Part shown: in pieces, positions 8,484 to 16,876 of the stretch
Position numbering within the stretch: position 1 is the first letter of the stretch
How the letters are laid out: every line of letters begins with the position of its first letter
From: CAYFWF01 sp964346815
GTDB lineage: Bacteria; Acidobacteriota; Aminicenantia; Aminicenantales; Aminicenantaceae
Direction of reading: 5' to 3'
Assembly (NCBI GenBank): GCA_964346815.1
Contig: CAYFWF010000015.1
Location: 1-30,371, forward strand
DNA: 30,371 nucleotides
The notes under the pieces: generated by a model
Database searches by the model: none
The model's input: only the letters and a program-made list of their open reading frames with translations
What the model was told of the DNA's origin: nothing
Program-made: the position numbers and the translations under genes

Positions 8484-9359
8484 TCAGTGAGCGAACATAA
8501 AGAACTTCAAAACTTCCATGAAGTCCTGGTGGGAATAGGAAACAGACCTTTCACCTGTCCTTTTGGCTGAAGGAAACCACGACGCCTTCTCAGCATCCAC
8601 CTCATCTTTGAAGCGGATTTCCATCGTGACCGGAGATTGGAGTTTCAAAGGTTTGAATTTTTTCAGGTTGGTCAAGGCTTCCTTGGTTTTCTGTTTGATC
8701 ATCTGCTGAGCTTTTGTGGGGTGCAGCATCTTGGCGGCTTTACCCACTGCCTCCTTGACCGCGACACCTTCGATTTCACCAAAAATATCTTTACACTGCT
8801 TCACTATCGCTGAATCTCCCGCTACCATAATGACAGGAACGCCGAAGTAGCCGGCAATGGCACCGTTGATTCCGGCCTCGGGCATGTTATTCCCGTTGAT
8901 AAAGACATCGATCGTTCCGGTCATGGTGTGCTTGAGGACAGCATCGGGAGTCCCTTCCCGGGCATGGTAACCTATGAAAATGACCGCATCGAATGTGTCG
9001 TCGATGCCTTCCATCATAACCAGGGGACCGCCGGACCAATCTCTCAACAAGACGGCTTCGGGATGGAGCCTGTCAGGGAGGATGTTGCGTGCGCTTCCAT
9101 GGGAATCTCTAACCAGAATCTCTGTGGCTCCGGCTGCGATGGCACCTTCGACAGCGGCATTGGTTTCTTCTGTCATAAGCCTCCGGAATAGATCATAGTC
9201 TTTCCCGTTTCTGCTGACATCTTCCCAATGTATCACTCCACTGACGCCTTCCATGTCCACGGAGATGAAGACTTTGAGGCCTTCTTGACCTTCCACGGCT
9301 TGTGCCGAGAGAGTCAAGACCCAAAAGATCAATAATACGTAGAGTATTCTCTTTTTCAT
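8484..9359 (-). CDS. dppA: Exported M55-family D-aminopeptidase (DppA-like)
   Basis: 291 aa with a signal peptide (about 1-21), followed by the M55/DppA domain. The family's metal ligands appear in order: SVDMEG (Asp35, Glu37), DSHG (His87), GYHAREG (His132) and Glu161 in PEAGINGA; HTMTG (His144) is also conserved. DppA of Bacillus subtilis is a decameric zinc enzyme that releases N-terminal D-alanine from short peptides, so a role in recycling D-amino acids from peptidoglycan or diet peptides is likely. The export signal is notable because the Bacillus enzyme is cytoplasmic. The ribosome site AAAGGAGG precedes the ATG. It lies 81 bp downstream of the kinase fusion gene and 24 bp upstream of the cupin on the same strand, consistent with one operon. 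Confidence 0.92.
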   Translation of the reverse strand: MKKRILYVLLIFWVLTLSAQAVEGQEGLKVFISVDMEGVSGVIHWEDVSRNGKDYDLFRRLMTEETNAAVEGAIAAGATEILVRDSHGSARNILPDRLHPEAVLLRDWSGGPLVMMEGIDDTFDAVIFIGYHAREGTPDAVLKHTMTGTIDVFINGNNMPEAGINGAIAGYFGVPVIMVAGDSAIVKQCKDIFGEIEGVAVKEAVGKAAKMLHPTKAQQMIKQKTKEALTNLKKFKPLKLQSPVTMEIRFKDEVDAEKASWFPSAKRTGERSVSYSHQDFMEVLKFFMFAH

Positions 9360-9440
9360 GATGCCTCCTTTTTTAATAATTTGATGTTTTCTGAGATTTT
9401 ATGCGAATTGTCGAGATTCATGAGATGCTTCGCGAATGGT

Positions 9441-12400
9441 TTATCGATTCACCGGCCCAAGGTATTTATCGAGCCAAGCTAGGATTTCCTTGATGAATTC
9501 GTTTCTGGGGGGAATATGATCGGATTCATACAACTTCAGTTTTTTATGTTCATCAGGGCATCCTAAAAGGTCAAACATCGGCTTTATTTCTGTTTCATAT
9601 GTCTGAATCGAATCGTATCTTCCGTTTATCATTAAGGTTGGAGTCTTTACTCGAGTAATATAATTCAATGGATGTACTTCAGGCCGACCCCAATCCCTAA
9701 GGCTTCCTCCCAATAAAACGCTTACTTTGAGACGTTCCTCCACCGCAGGGATGATTGCTCCAAGCCATCCTCCCCAACTCATTCCGTAATAGGCAAGCTT
9801 ATCGCTGTCAATATCCTGACGGGTTTCCAGATAGTCGATGCATTTTTTAAAATCTTTCATCCATTGAATCGTGTATTCCGTAAACTGATAGGATTTTCTA
9901 TCGCCCTCCCCAAGTACGAGCTGCATCAAAGCATTTTCTTTGCGTTCCATAGTTCCTTTAAAAACAGGATAGACAGCAGCCCGGCCGTTTTTCACTATGA
10001 AAGAAAGGAAAACTCTAAATTCCCCAGCACTGTCAAGTTCTTTACTTGAATCCCGAAATATTGCTTGTTGGCCAGGAAAATAAATGACCGTCTGATGGGG
10101 TGGCTTAATGTTTTTGGGAAGAAAAAGAATGGCGATCATCTGTTCATTTCCATAGGCCGCATCAAAAGTTATTCGCTCTTCAATCCAATCTTCAGAGCTT
10201 TCATCTCTCGATTCTACTTGTGCGTTCAGGTCGGTTTTATCATAAAAAAATTGCTCTTTGTAAACCTGAAAAATAGAATCCGGAACCGGCTTTTCTTTAT
10301 AAAAATCCATAGTTTCGCCAAATTTTACCATTTGAAAAGCGGATTCGGGAATTTTCTCAGGATCAGGATAGAGAGCACAACGGAACCCATTTTTAGGATT
10401 ACGATCAAAAGCAGGAGCTTGACTCAAATAATGGAACATATAAGTGTTATCGTCCCAGGCGCCGCCCCTGATCAATCTTCCTTGCTGAGTTTCGTTGAAA
10501 CACCACTCTCTCATATTCCCCGCCATATCATAGGCTCCGTAGGATGTTATGCCAGGAAGACTCCCCGCCGGAATCGGACCTTTGCCTTCAAAATTACTGA
10601 AGGGAGCAAAAACAGCATAACCCCCAAGTTGGGGCCACACGATCAAAGGAGTATATTCACCTCTGGCAATACCCCAATGGGATCCTGTCGGTAGACTTTT
10701 TCCCACAAATTCTGCATAGGCTGCAGCCTCGTACCAGCTGATTCCTGAAACCGGATAATCACCCTGACCTTCGGGATAGTCTCCGGCCTGCCAAGTTGCA
10801 GGGCCAGGTCTGCTTGTTTGGTCCACAAATTCTATCATGGCTTCTTCCCATGTCAGGAACCTTCCATCCTTGATGAATTCATGTTTCCAGTATTCCCTGT
10901 TTCTGTATCCGCCATTGTTTATGAATTCTTTATAATCCTTATTCGTAACCTCACACCTATCTATATAGAAATCATCAAATTTCCCTAGCTGCGTCATCGC
11001 TCCTGTGACACGCACCATTTCTTCTGGAATGCTACCTTTCTCATCCAGCACTCTCACAAGGTCATATGGAATTATTTGATCTTTTGGGACTAGAGCTATG
11101 TCCCATGTGGAAGATGCAGCCATGATTGTCTCATAGCCTTTTTTTTCTATCTTCCACCTCAATATTCCAATAGGTAATCTGATGTTTTCAATAGGCGAAA
11201 TACCCAGAAATTCCCACTCCTTGTCTGGGCTATCGTATTCTTTTATATAAATTTCTGCCCCTGCAGGCTCTGTTTTGATGTTGATGTTCAGAGAACACAT
11301 TGAGAAGAGCTCGACAAGCTTGGGATCATTCGGAATGTACCGTTCTGCCTCTTCTGCGAGTTTGTAGGGTTCGGTGGAGTCCCGCCAACTTTGTTCAATG
11401 AGCCGTTCGACTTCTGGAAGAATTTCTTCCCTGGCCCAGCGGATCTTGGCCTGCCTATCGAAGAACCAGATAAAAGCCAAGGCGAAGATGAGGACCGCAC
11501 AAACTGCCGGGATGGCGACTTTGGGCTTGCGGATGCGGCGCAGCAGTGTCTTCAGGTTGAACGCACCCAACTCCTCTGCCCGCAGACTATCCTGATATTT
11601 CCTCAGCTCCTTCAACATCTCCTCTGCCGATGCATACCGGGATTCCGGATTTTTCTTCAAGGCACGGTTGATGACCTGCTGCAGCTCCGGAGGCAGATCG
11701 CGCTTTATGTCTTTGAGCGGTCTCGGCTCCTCATGCACCACCGAATAGAGAATGGATGCCTCCCGGTCTCCTCTAAACGGCAGCTCCCCGGAAAGCATCT
11801 CATAAAGCACCACTCCCAATGACCAGATGTCCGAACGATGATCGACTTCTTCTCCTCGAGCCTGCTCAGGCGACATGTAGGCCACCGTCCCGAGAGTTGT
11901 TCCTTCTCTTGTCAGCAGAGTTCCCCCTTTGACCTTGGCCAAACCGAAATCCATGACCTTAGCCTGGCCCTTTTCGGTGACCATGATGTTGGCGCTTTTG
12001 ATGTCCCTGTGAACTATGCCTCTCTTGTGGGCTTCCTCCAGGCCTTCAGCCATCTGGATAGCGATCTCCAGGGCATTCTGTACCTCCAGAGGCCCTTTCT
12101 CTATTCTTGCCTTCAAGCTCTGTCCCTCAACGTACTCCATGGCAATGAAGGATTTGCCTTCTTCTTCATTGATTTCATGGATGGTGCAGATATTGGGATG
12201 GGACAGGCCTGCTGCCGCTTGAGCCTCCAGAACAAACCGTATTCTGGTCTCCTCATCCTGGACCAGTTCCGGGGGCAGGAACTTGAGAGCGACACTGCGT
12301 TTGAGCTTCGTGTCTTCGGCCTTGTAGACGATCCCCATTCCCCCTCTTCCCACCACCTCTTCGATGGTGTACTTGCCGGCAAGTTCGGTTCCGGGGCGCA

Positions 12401-12539
12401 GTTCCTGCATGGATCTCAGAATGGTCCGGGTCTGTGTGATGAACACTTCCTGAGAAGGATGAATCGGCGTCCCGCATTTGCTGCAGAAACGGGAGTCATC
12501 AGAGATTCCGGCCTGACATTCAGGACATTTCATTGCCAT
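9441..12539 (-). CDS. Four-part fusion: zinc ribbon - Ser/Thr kinase - TM - PEGA - SUMF1-like - alpha/beta hydrolase
   Basis: 1032 aa. In order: zinc ribbon (Cys5, 8, 19, 22); Hanks-type kinase (about 57-315) with GRGGMG, Lys86, HRD (Asp179), DFG (Asp197) and SPE (223-225), all intact; one membrane helix (about 342-360); a helical linker; a PEGA-like beta domain (about 418-475, TEPAGAEIYI); a SUMF1/FGE-sulfatase domain (about 510-725: YIDRCEVTNKDYKEFI, AYDMAGNMREW, RLIRGGAW, NGFRCALYP); and an alpha/beta hydrolase (about 785-1030) with Ser921 in GMSWGG, Asp976 and His1008. The kinase should be cytoplasmic and the SUMF1 and hydrolase parts outside. The SUMF1 part shows a single Cys (721) where formylglycine-generating enzymes use a pair, so it probably does not make formylglycine. 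Start is the ATG at 12539 after GAGGAAGAGG. Heads a probable operon with the M55 and cupin genes. Confidence 0.92.
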   Translation of the reverse strand: MAMKCPECQAGISDDSRFCSKCGTPIHPSQEVFITQTRTILRSMQELRPGTELAGKYTIEEVVGRGGMGIVYKAEDTKLKRSVALKFLPPELVQDEETRIRFVLEAQAAAGLSHPNICTIHEINEEEGKSFIAMEYVEGQSLKARIEKGPLEVQNALEIAIQMAEGLEEAHKRGIVHRDIKSANIMVTEKGQAKVMDFGLAKVKGGTLLTREGTTLGTVAYMSPEQARGEEVDHRSDIWSLGVVLYEMLSGELPFRGDREASILYSVVHEEPRPLKDIKRDLPPELQQVINRALKKNPESRYASAEEMLKELRKYQDSLRAEELGAFNLKTLLRRIRKPKVAIPAVCAVLIFALAFIWFFDRQAKIRWAREEILPEVERLIEQSWRDSTEPYKLAEEAERYIPNDPKLVELFSMCSLNINIKTEPAGAEIYIKEYDSPDKEWEFLGISPIENIRLPIGILRWKIEKKGYETIMAASSTWDIALVPKDQIIPYDLVRVLDEKGSIPEEMVRVTGAMTQLGKFDDFYIDRCEVTNKDYKEFINNGGYRNREYWKHEFIKDGRFLTWEEAMIEFVDQTSRPGPATWQAGDYPEGQGDYPVSGISWYEAAAYAEFVGKSLPTGSHWGIARGEYTPLIVWPQLGGYAVFAPFSNFEGKGPIPAGSLPGITSYGAYDMAGNMREWCFNETQQGRLIRGGAWDDNTYMFHYLSQAPAFDRNPKNGFRCALYPDPEKIPESAFQMVKFGETMDFYKEKPVPDSIFQVYKEQFFYDKTDLNAQVESRDESSEDWIEERITFDAAYGNEQMIAILFLPKNIKPPHQTVIYFPGQQAIFRDSSKELDSAGEFRVFLSFIVKNGRAAVYPVFKGTMERKENALMQLVLGEGDRKSYQFTEYTIQWMKDFKKCIDYLETRQDIDSDKLAYYGMSWGGWLGAIIPAVEERLKVSVLLGGSLRDWGRPEVHPLNYITRVKTPTLMINGRYDSIQTYETEIKPMFDLLGCPDEHKKLKLYESDHIPPRNEFIKEILAWLDKYLGPVNR

Positions 12540-12663
12540 TTTTCCCTCTTCCTCATTTGAGCAAAGTATAACGCAAGAATATCAATTTCCAAAAGCAGAG
12601 TCAATTAAAGGTTCCGGATGACGGTGCATGATGTCGTATCGAATTATCGATTTACACGTTAAT

Positions 12664-12676
12664 ATGTGCTACACAT
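12664..12676. promoter_or_regulatory. Palindromic operator-like site before the RHH stump
   Basis: ATGTG-CTA-CACAT is a perfect 5+5 palindrome with a 3-bp centre, and a third ATGTG follows at 12681. It lies 7 bp before the GTG of the decayed antitoxin, where ribbon-helix-helix antitoxins usually bind to repress their own operon. Confidence 0.45.
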
Positions 12677-12682
12677 GTTTAT

Positions 12683-12892
12683 GTGAAAAAGAGCGCAAAC
12701 ATGGAAAGACAAAACATAACTCTGTCTCTTCCCAAGGATTTGCTTCAAAAAGCAAAGATTCTGACGGTTAGAGACATTTCTTACAATCCAACGGGGAGCT
12801 GTCCCTTAGAGAGTTCGATCTCTATTTTCGAAGAGATCTGTCCATGGGTGTGGGCCCTTTTGGACCTCTCTTTGGGCTCACGCAATCTTTAG
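12683..12892 (+). pseudogene. Remnant of a ribbon-helix-helix antitoxin
   Basis: 69-codon frame starting GTG at 12683 (or ATG at 12701). MERQNITLSLPKDLLQKAKIL is the beta strand and first helix of CopG/RHH antitoxins that partner PIN toxins. After about 25 codons the sequence stops looking like that family: the second helix (normally GTSLSGLL-like) is absent in all three frames that I checked. There is no clear ribosome site and no toxin gene follows; a lactate permease gene on the other strand does. I read this as a truncated antitoxin whose tail and toxin have been lost. A palindromic site remains upstream. A working small DNA-binding peptide cannot be excluded. Confidence 0.5.
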
Positions 12893-12907
12893 ATAAAAAG
12901 AGAAGAA

Positions 12908-14560
12908 TTAAATCGAGACAAAGAGTTGAAGAATGAATCCGATAAGGGCAGCAGCACAGATGTAGTAAATCATGGGGATGAGGGTTTTTCTGATGAGGAG
13001 ACCCTCCCGGCCGAGGAGTCCGACAACAGCCGATGCCGCCACGACATTATGGACACAGATCATGTTTCCGGCAGCGCCCCCCACAGCCTGGAGAGCGACG
13101 ATCACGCCCGGAATTGCCCCTGTCTTGAGAGCCGTCGTAAACTGAAAGAGAGAGAACATCATGTTCGAGAATGTGTTGCTTCCGGCGATAAAGGCACCCA
13201 GAGCACCGATCGTCGGGGCAAACGCTGTCCATGCCTTGCCCGCGAGCGCAGCTGCTCCCGAGGCAAGAACCACGGGCATCTTATCGTACCCGCCTGGAAC
13301 GCCGCTGTTTATGAAGACCTTTACCATGGGAACAGCAAAACCGAGGGCGATGGTGGGCCCTAGAAGAGTTCTGAATGAAAGAAAGGCTGCTCTCCTGGCT
13401 TGACCGAGAGAAACTTTTTGGATGAAAAGTGAAATCACCACTGCCACAAAAAACCAGAATCCAGGGAGAAAGATCGGTTGGAAACTCGTAGAGATAGAGG
13501 TCCGGAAGATATTTTCCCATTGAAGGGAAACACCGGCCAGTATGTTTTTGAGAGGAATCCACAAGCGGCTGAGGAGAAGAAGAAGCGCGACACAAATGTA
13601 GGGAAGCCAGGCCGTAAAGACATTGACTTCTGCCTTCGCTACATCTTTCTCTGCGATTGTTTGGCCTACCCACTCGTTCGCCCATGTCTCTTTCGGGGGA
13701 AAACCCCAGATTTCTTTGGGCATGAGAAATCCTGTCTTCGCAAGCGGGATGACGATGGCAAGGCCCAGGAGAGACCCGATCAGGCTGGGAAATTCAGGTC
13801 CGAAGAAAATGCCGACGAGCATGTAGGGAACCGTGAAACACAAACCTGCAAAGAGAGCGAACCGCCAGATGGACAGCCCTTCTGTCCAGGAACGTTTATG
13901 GCCGAAGAACCGCGTCATCATCATCACCAGGATAAGAGGAATAAGAGTGCCTGTAATGCCGTGAATAATGGCCACCTTACCTCCGATAGCGTATAAATAG
14001 GACGAGAAGTCGAGTGAATGGGATGCTAAATAACCCGTGACTTCTGGCTGACCACTCAGGCCCGCATTCACACCGATAAGAATAGGTGTTCCGATGGCTC
14101 CAAAGGATACGGGTGTACTCTGGATGATCAACGACACCATAACGGCAGCCATAGCAGGAAATCCTATGGCCACAAGCAGAGGAGCGGCCACAGCTGCCGG
14201 CGTTCCGAATCCTGCTGAGGCTTCAATAAAAGCCCCAAAAAGGAAGGCAATGATGATGGCTTGAACCCGCCTGTCTGGAGAAATGAGATACATGCTGCGG
14301 CGGATCGAAGAGATGGCCCCGCTCTCCTGCTGGAGATTGAGAAGGAGGATGGCTCCGAGGACGATATACAGAATCGACCCCGCCGTGACCAGCCCATCGA
14401 TGGATGCTGCGGCAATATGCAGGATTGAAACTTTCCAAACAGAAGCTGCCAGCAGACAGGTAATCAGAAAGGAAACCGGCATGGCTTTTGTGGCCGGCCA
14501 TCTGAAAAGTACGATGAGCGCAAAGACGATGAGGATCGGTAATAACGCCAGAAACGCCAT
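12908..14560 (-). CDS. lctP: L-lactate permease (LctP family)
   Basis: 550 aa, about 12-14 hydrophobic segments over the whole length, the usual size for the lactate permease family (TC 2.A.14). Family blocks are visible: the N-terminal FLALLPILIVF, FIEASAGFGTPAAVAAPLL, STPVSFGAIGTPILIG in the first half, and NTFSNMMFSLFQFTTA and GGAAGNMICVHNVVAASAVVGL in the second. These proteins import L-lactate, D-lactate or glycolate with protons. No lactate dehydrogenase or utilisation gene is in the window, so the substrate is by family only. There is no good ribosome site; an in-frame TAA a few codons upstream fixes this ATG as the earliest start. Divergent from the serine hydrolase gene. Confidence 0.93.
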   Translation of the reverse strand: MAFLALLPILIVFALIVLFRWPATKAMPVSFLITCLLAASVWKVSILHIAAASIDGLVTAGSILYIVLGAILLLNLQQESGAISSIRRSMYLISPDRRVQAIIIAFLFGAFIEASAGFGTPAAVAAPLLVAIGFPAMAAVMVSLIIQSTPVSFGAIGTPILIGVNAGLSGQPEVTGYLASHSLDFSSYLYAIGGKVAIIHGITGTLIPLILVMMMTRFFGHKRSWTEGLSIWRFALFAGLCFTVPYMLVGIFFGPEFPSLIGSLLGLAIVIPLAKTGFLMPKEIWGFPPKETWANEWVGQTIAEKDVAKAEVNVFTAWLPYICVALLLLLSRLWIPLKNILAGVSLQWENIFRTSISTSFQPIFLPGFWFFVAVVISLFIQKVSLGQARRAAFLSFRTLLGPTIALGFAVPMVKVFINSGVPGGYDKMPVVLASGAAALAGKAWTAFAPTIGALGAFIAGSNTFSNMMFSLFQFTTALKTGAIPGVIVALQAVGGAAGNMICVHNVVAASAVVGLLGREGLLIRKTLIPMIYYICAAALIGFILQLFVSI

Positions 14561-14878
14561 AGTGTTTTACGTGTAAGCCGAGCTTTATGGTTTTTCTTTA
14601 TGACCTGTATAGACAGTATTCGAGTCATGCTCCGGTGTCAATCGTTATTTTGTAAAAACTATTCTTTTGGGATTCCCTGATTATTCAAGCCGTTAATTAC
14701 AAATCTCCTTTTTTTGATGGGACATCGTCTCGAAATTCGGCATTTCAAAAAAGGGAGTTGGCCGAGATTTTCTTGATAATAGAAATGGTTAAATGTGATG
14801 GATTGTTCATCGGGCACAATTGCGGTAAAATAATTCGGGTTCGAGCATTGAACAGGGCTTGTAAAGGCAGGAGGAAAC
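14561..14878. other. Divergent intergenic region with an imperfect inverted repeat
   Basis: 318 bp between the lactate permease and the serine hydrolase. CTCCTTTTTTTGA (14705-14717) and TCAAAAAAGGGAG (14745-14757) pair at 12 of 13 positions across a 27-bp loop. No open frame with a ribosome site was seen. It must contain both promoters. Confidence 0.45.
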
Positions 14879-16762
14879 ATGAAAATATCCAGCCGGATCG
14901 TATTCGTTCTTTTTTGTGCTTTTATTTTCTTCTCAGTTTCATCCTATGGACAAGAAAACAGCATGGACCAGGCCGATCTTGAGGCCTTTGTCGACGGAAT
15001 CATCAGAACCTACATGAAGGCCGAAAATATTGCAGGTGCGACCTTTTCATTTGTCAAGGATGGCGAGATCTTTTTTGCCAAAGGATACGGCTATGCAGAC
15101 GTGGAGAACAAAAAGCCAGTCAGAGCCGATGAGACCATGTTCCGTCCGGGTTCGATCTCCAAACTGTTCACATGGACGGCCGTCATGCAGCTTTACGAAC
15201 AGGGAAAGCTCGACCTGGATATCGATATCAACACCTATCTCGAAAAATTCAAAATACCGGAAACATATCACGAACCGATCACTCTCAAACATCTGATGGC
15301 CCACACTCCCGGGTTCGAAGAGATGATCGATGATATGGCAGTCAAAAACAGCGAAGATCTGTGGACTCTGGAGAAATACGTGTCCACAAACATACCCAAA
15401 AGGATCTTGCCTCCAGGCAAACTTACGGCTTACTCAAACTACGGAACAGCCCTGGCCGGCTATATCGTCCAAGAAATATCAGGCATTCCCTTCGAAGACT
15501 ATGTGGAAAAATATATCTTCCGACCGCTGGAGATGAAAACCAGCACCTTCCGCCAGCCGCTTCCTTCCCATCTCGAGGAGAAAATGTCGGAAGGATATAC
15601 CTATAAAAAGGGTGTATTCCATCAGGAAATGTTCGAACTCCTGAACGGAGTCGCACCGGCAGGAGCTTTAAGCTCTTGTGCTACAGACATGGCTCATTTC
15701 ATGATCGCCCATCTTCAACTCGGACGGTTCGGGGAGAGCCGTATTCTCGAAGAACAAACGGCCCGGATGATGCAGAACCTTCTGTTCACCAACCACCCCG
15801 AGGTGAATGGGAATGCTTACGGATTTTGGGAGCTCAACACAAACGACCTGCGTGCCCTCGGTCATGGCGGTGATACCATATGGTTCCATTCCCTTCTCAT
15901 TCTGATACCTGCCAAAAATGCCGGTTTTTTTGTCTCCTATAACAGTGCGGGAGGGGGAGGAGCGCCTCAGACAGACCTGGCCGATGCCATATTCGACCGC
16001 TATTATTCATCTGAACGGCTTGATGCGAAACCTGTCTCTATCGATGAGGATCGGATTCAAAGCTGTGCAGGTAATTACAGACCCACCCGTGTGGTCCGGT
16101 CCAACTGGGCCAGATTCATGTCGATAATGATGAATCTGAGCATCAAAGTCACCGAGGACGGCCATCTTTATGGAGCGGGCAAACAGTGGATCGAGATCGA
16201 GCCGTATATATTCAGAGAAATCGGGGGTGAAAACAAGTTGGTGTTCCAGGCCGATGAGGAAGGAAACATAACCAACTTGTTTATCGACTCGGTCCCCTAT
16301 TTTGCCTATGTCAGGGTGCCCTGGATTGAAGCTCCTCCATTTTCCTATGTATTGCTGGGTGTGTGCGGCATTTTGTTTTTGACCACCTTGCGCTGGCCTT
16401 TCGGGGCGATCTTCAGAAAAGTCTGCAGGAGTCGAAAGGAAGAAAATCCTGCACCTCGCTCCTTCCGCTGGACAGCAGGGGGCTTGAGCGTTCTTTATCT
16501 CGTCTTCTTCATCGGCATCGCTGTGACCGTCTCAGACGTGATGAAATTGTTATTCGGAGTGCCGACCGAAGTGAAAATTCTTCTCGCTCTCCCTTTGGTG
16601 TCTGCTCTGCTTACCATCCCGGCCATAGTCTTCATGATCAGGAGCTGGATCAGGAAATACTGGACAAGATGCGGAAGGCTCCATTACACCCTGATCGTTT
16701 TGGCATCTATCGCCGTACTCTGGTTCCTCAACTTCTGGAATTTGCTCGGATATAAGCTGTAG
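14879..16762 (+). CDS. Exported beta-lactamase-like serine hydrolase with four-helix membrane tail
   Basis: 627 aa. A signal peptide (about 1-24) precedes a class C beta-lactamase/PBP4*-type domain (about 32-380) with all three motifs: SISK (Ser92, Lys95), YSN (Tyr185-Asn187) and HGG (329-331). Residues about 393-478 form a beta-rich DUF3471-like domain. Four membrane helices follow (about 487-505, 532-553, 567-588, 603-623). The family includes D-aminopeptidases, esterases and penicillin-binding proteins, so hydrolysis of a D-amino-acid peptide or ester is likely rather than antibiotic resistance. The membrane tail would anchor the catalytic domain at the outer face of the inner membrane. 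A GGAGGAAAC ribosome site sets the start. Transcribed alone, converging on kinase 2. Confidence 0.92.
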   Translation: MKISSRIVFVLFCAFIFFSVSSYGQENSMDQADLEAFVDGIIRTYMKAENIAGATFSFVKDGEIFFAKGYGYADVENKKPVRADETMFRPGSISKLFTWTAVMQLYEQGKLDLDIDINTYLEKFKIPETYHEPITLKHLMAHTPGFEEMIDDMAVKNSEDLWTLEKYVSTNIPKRILPPGKLTAYSNYGTALAGYIVQEISGIPFEDYVEKYIFRPLEMKTSTFRQPLPSHLEEKMSEGYTYKKGVFHQEMFELLNGVAPAGALSSCATDMAHFMIAHLQLGRFGESRILEEQTARMMQNLLFTNHPEVNGNAYGFWELNTNDLRALGHGGDTIWFHSLLILIPAKNAGFFVSYNSAGGGGAPQTDLADAIFDRYYSSERLDAKPVSIDEDRIQSCAGNYRPTRVVRSNWARFMSIMMNLSIKVTEDGHLYGAGKQWIEIEPYIFREIGGENKLVFQADEEGNITNLFIDSVPYFAYVRVPWIEAPPFSYVLLGVCGILFLTTLRWPFGAIFRKVCRSRKEENPAPRSFRWTAGGLSVLYLVFFIGIAVTVSDVMKLLFGVPTEVKILLALPLVSALLTIPAIVFMIRSWIRKYWTRCGRLHYTLIVLASIAVLWFLNFWNLLGYKL

Positions 16763-16876
16763 ATGCAAATGGAAATGCAAATGTAAAGGCGGCCATTGTG
16801 ACTTTTTTGCAGCCGTGAAGGAAGCCTGGATCTCCCTTCGTCTAGTCAAGGATGAAAACAGCGAGGCATGGATAGG

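Noticed and set aside
10065..10694. 209-codon plus-strand open frame
   Set aside because: Antisense to the SUMF1-like part of the kinase fusion; no recognisable content.
11838..12560. 240-codon plus-strand open frame
   Set aside because: Lies wholly antisense to the kinase domain of the fusion gene; no ribosome site and no family features. Codon bias of the real gene explains it.
16764..16784. Short tandem ATGCAAATG repeat after the serine hydrolase
   Set aside because: Only two imperfect copies in the gap before kinase 2; no structure or T-run to support a terminator.
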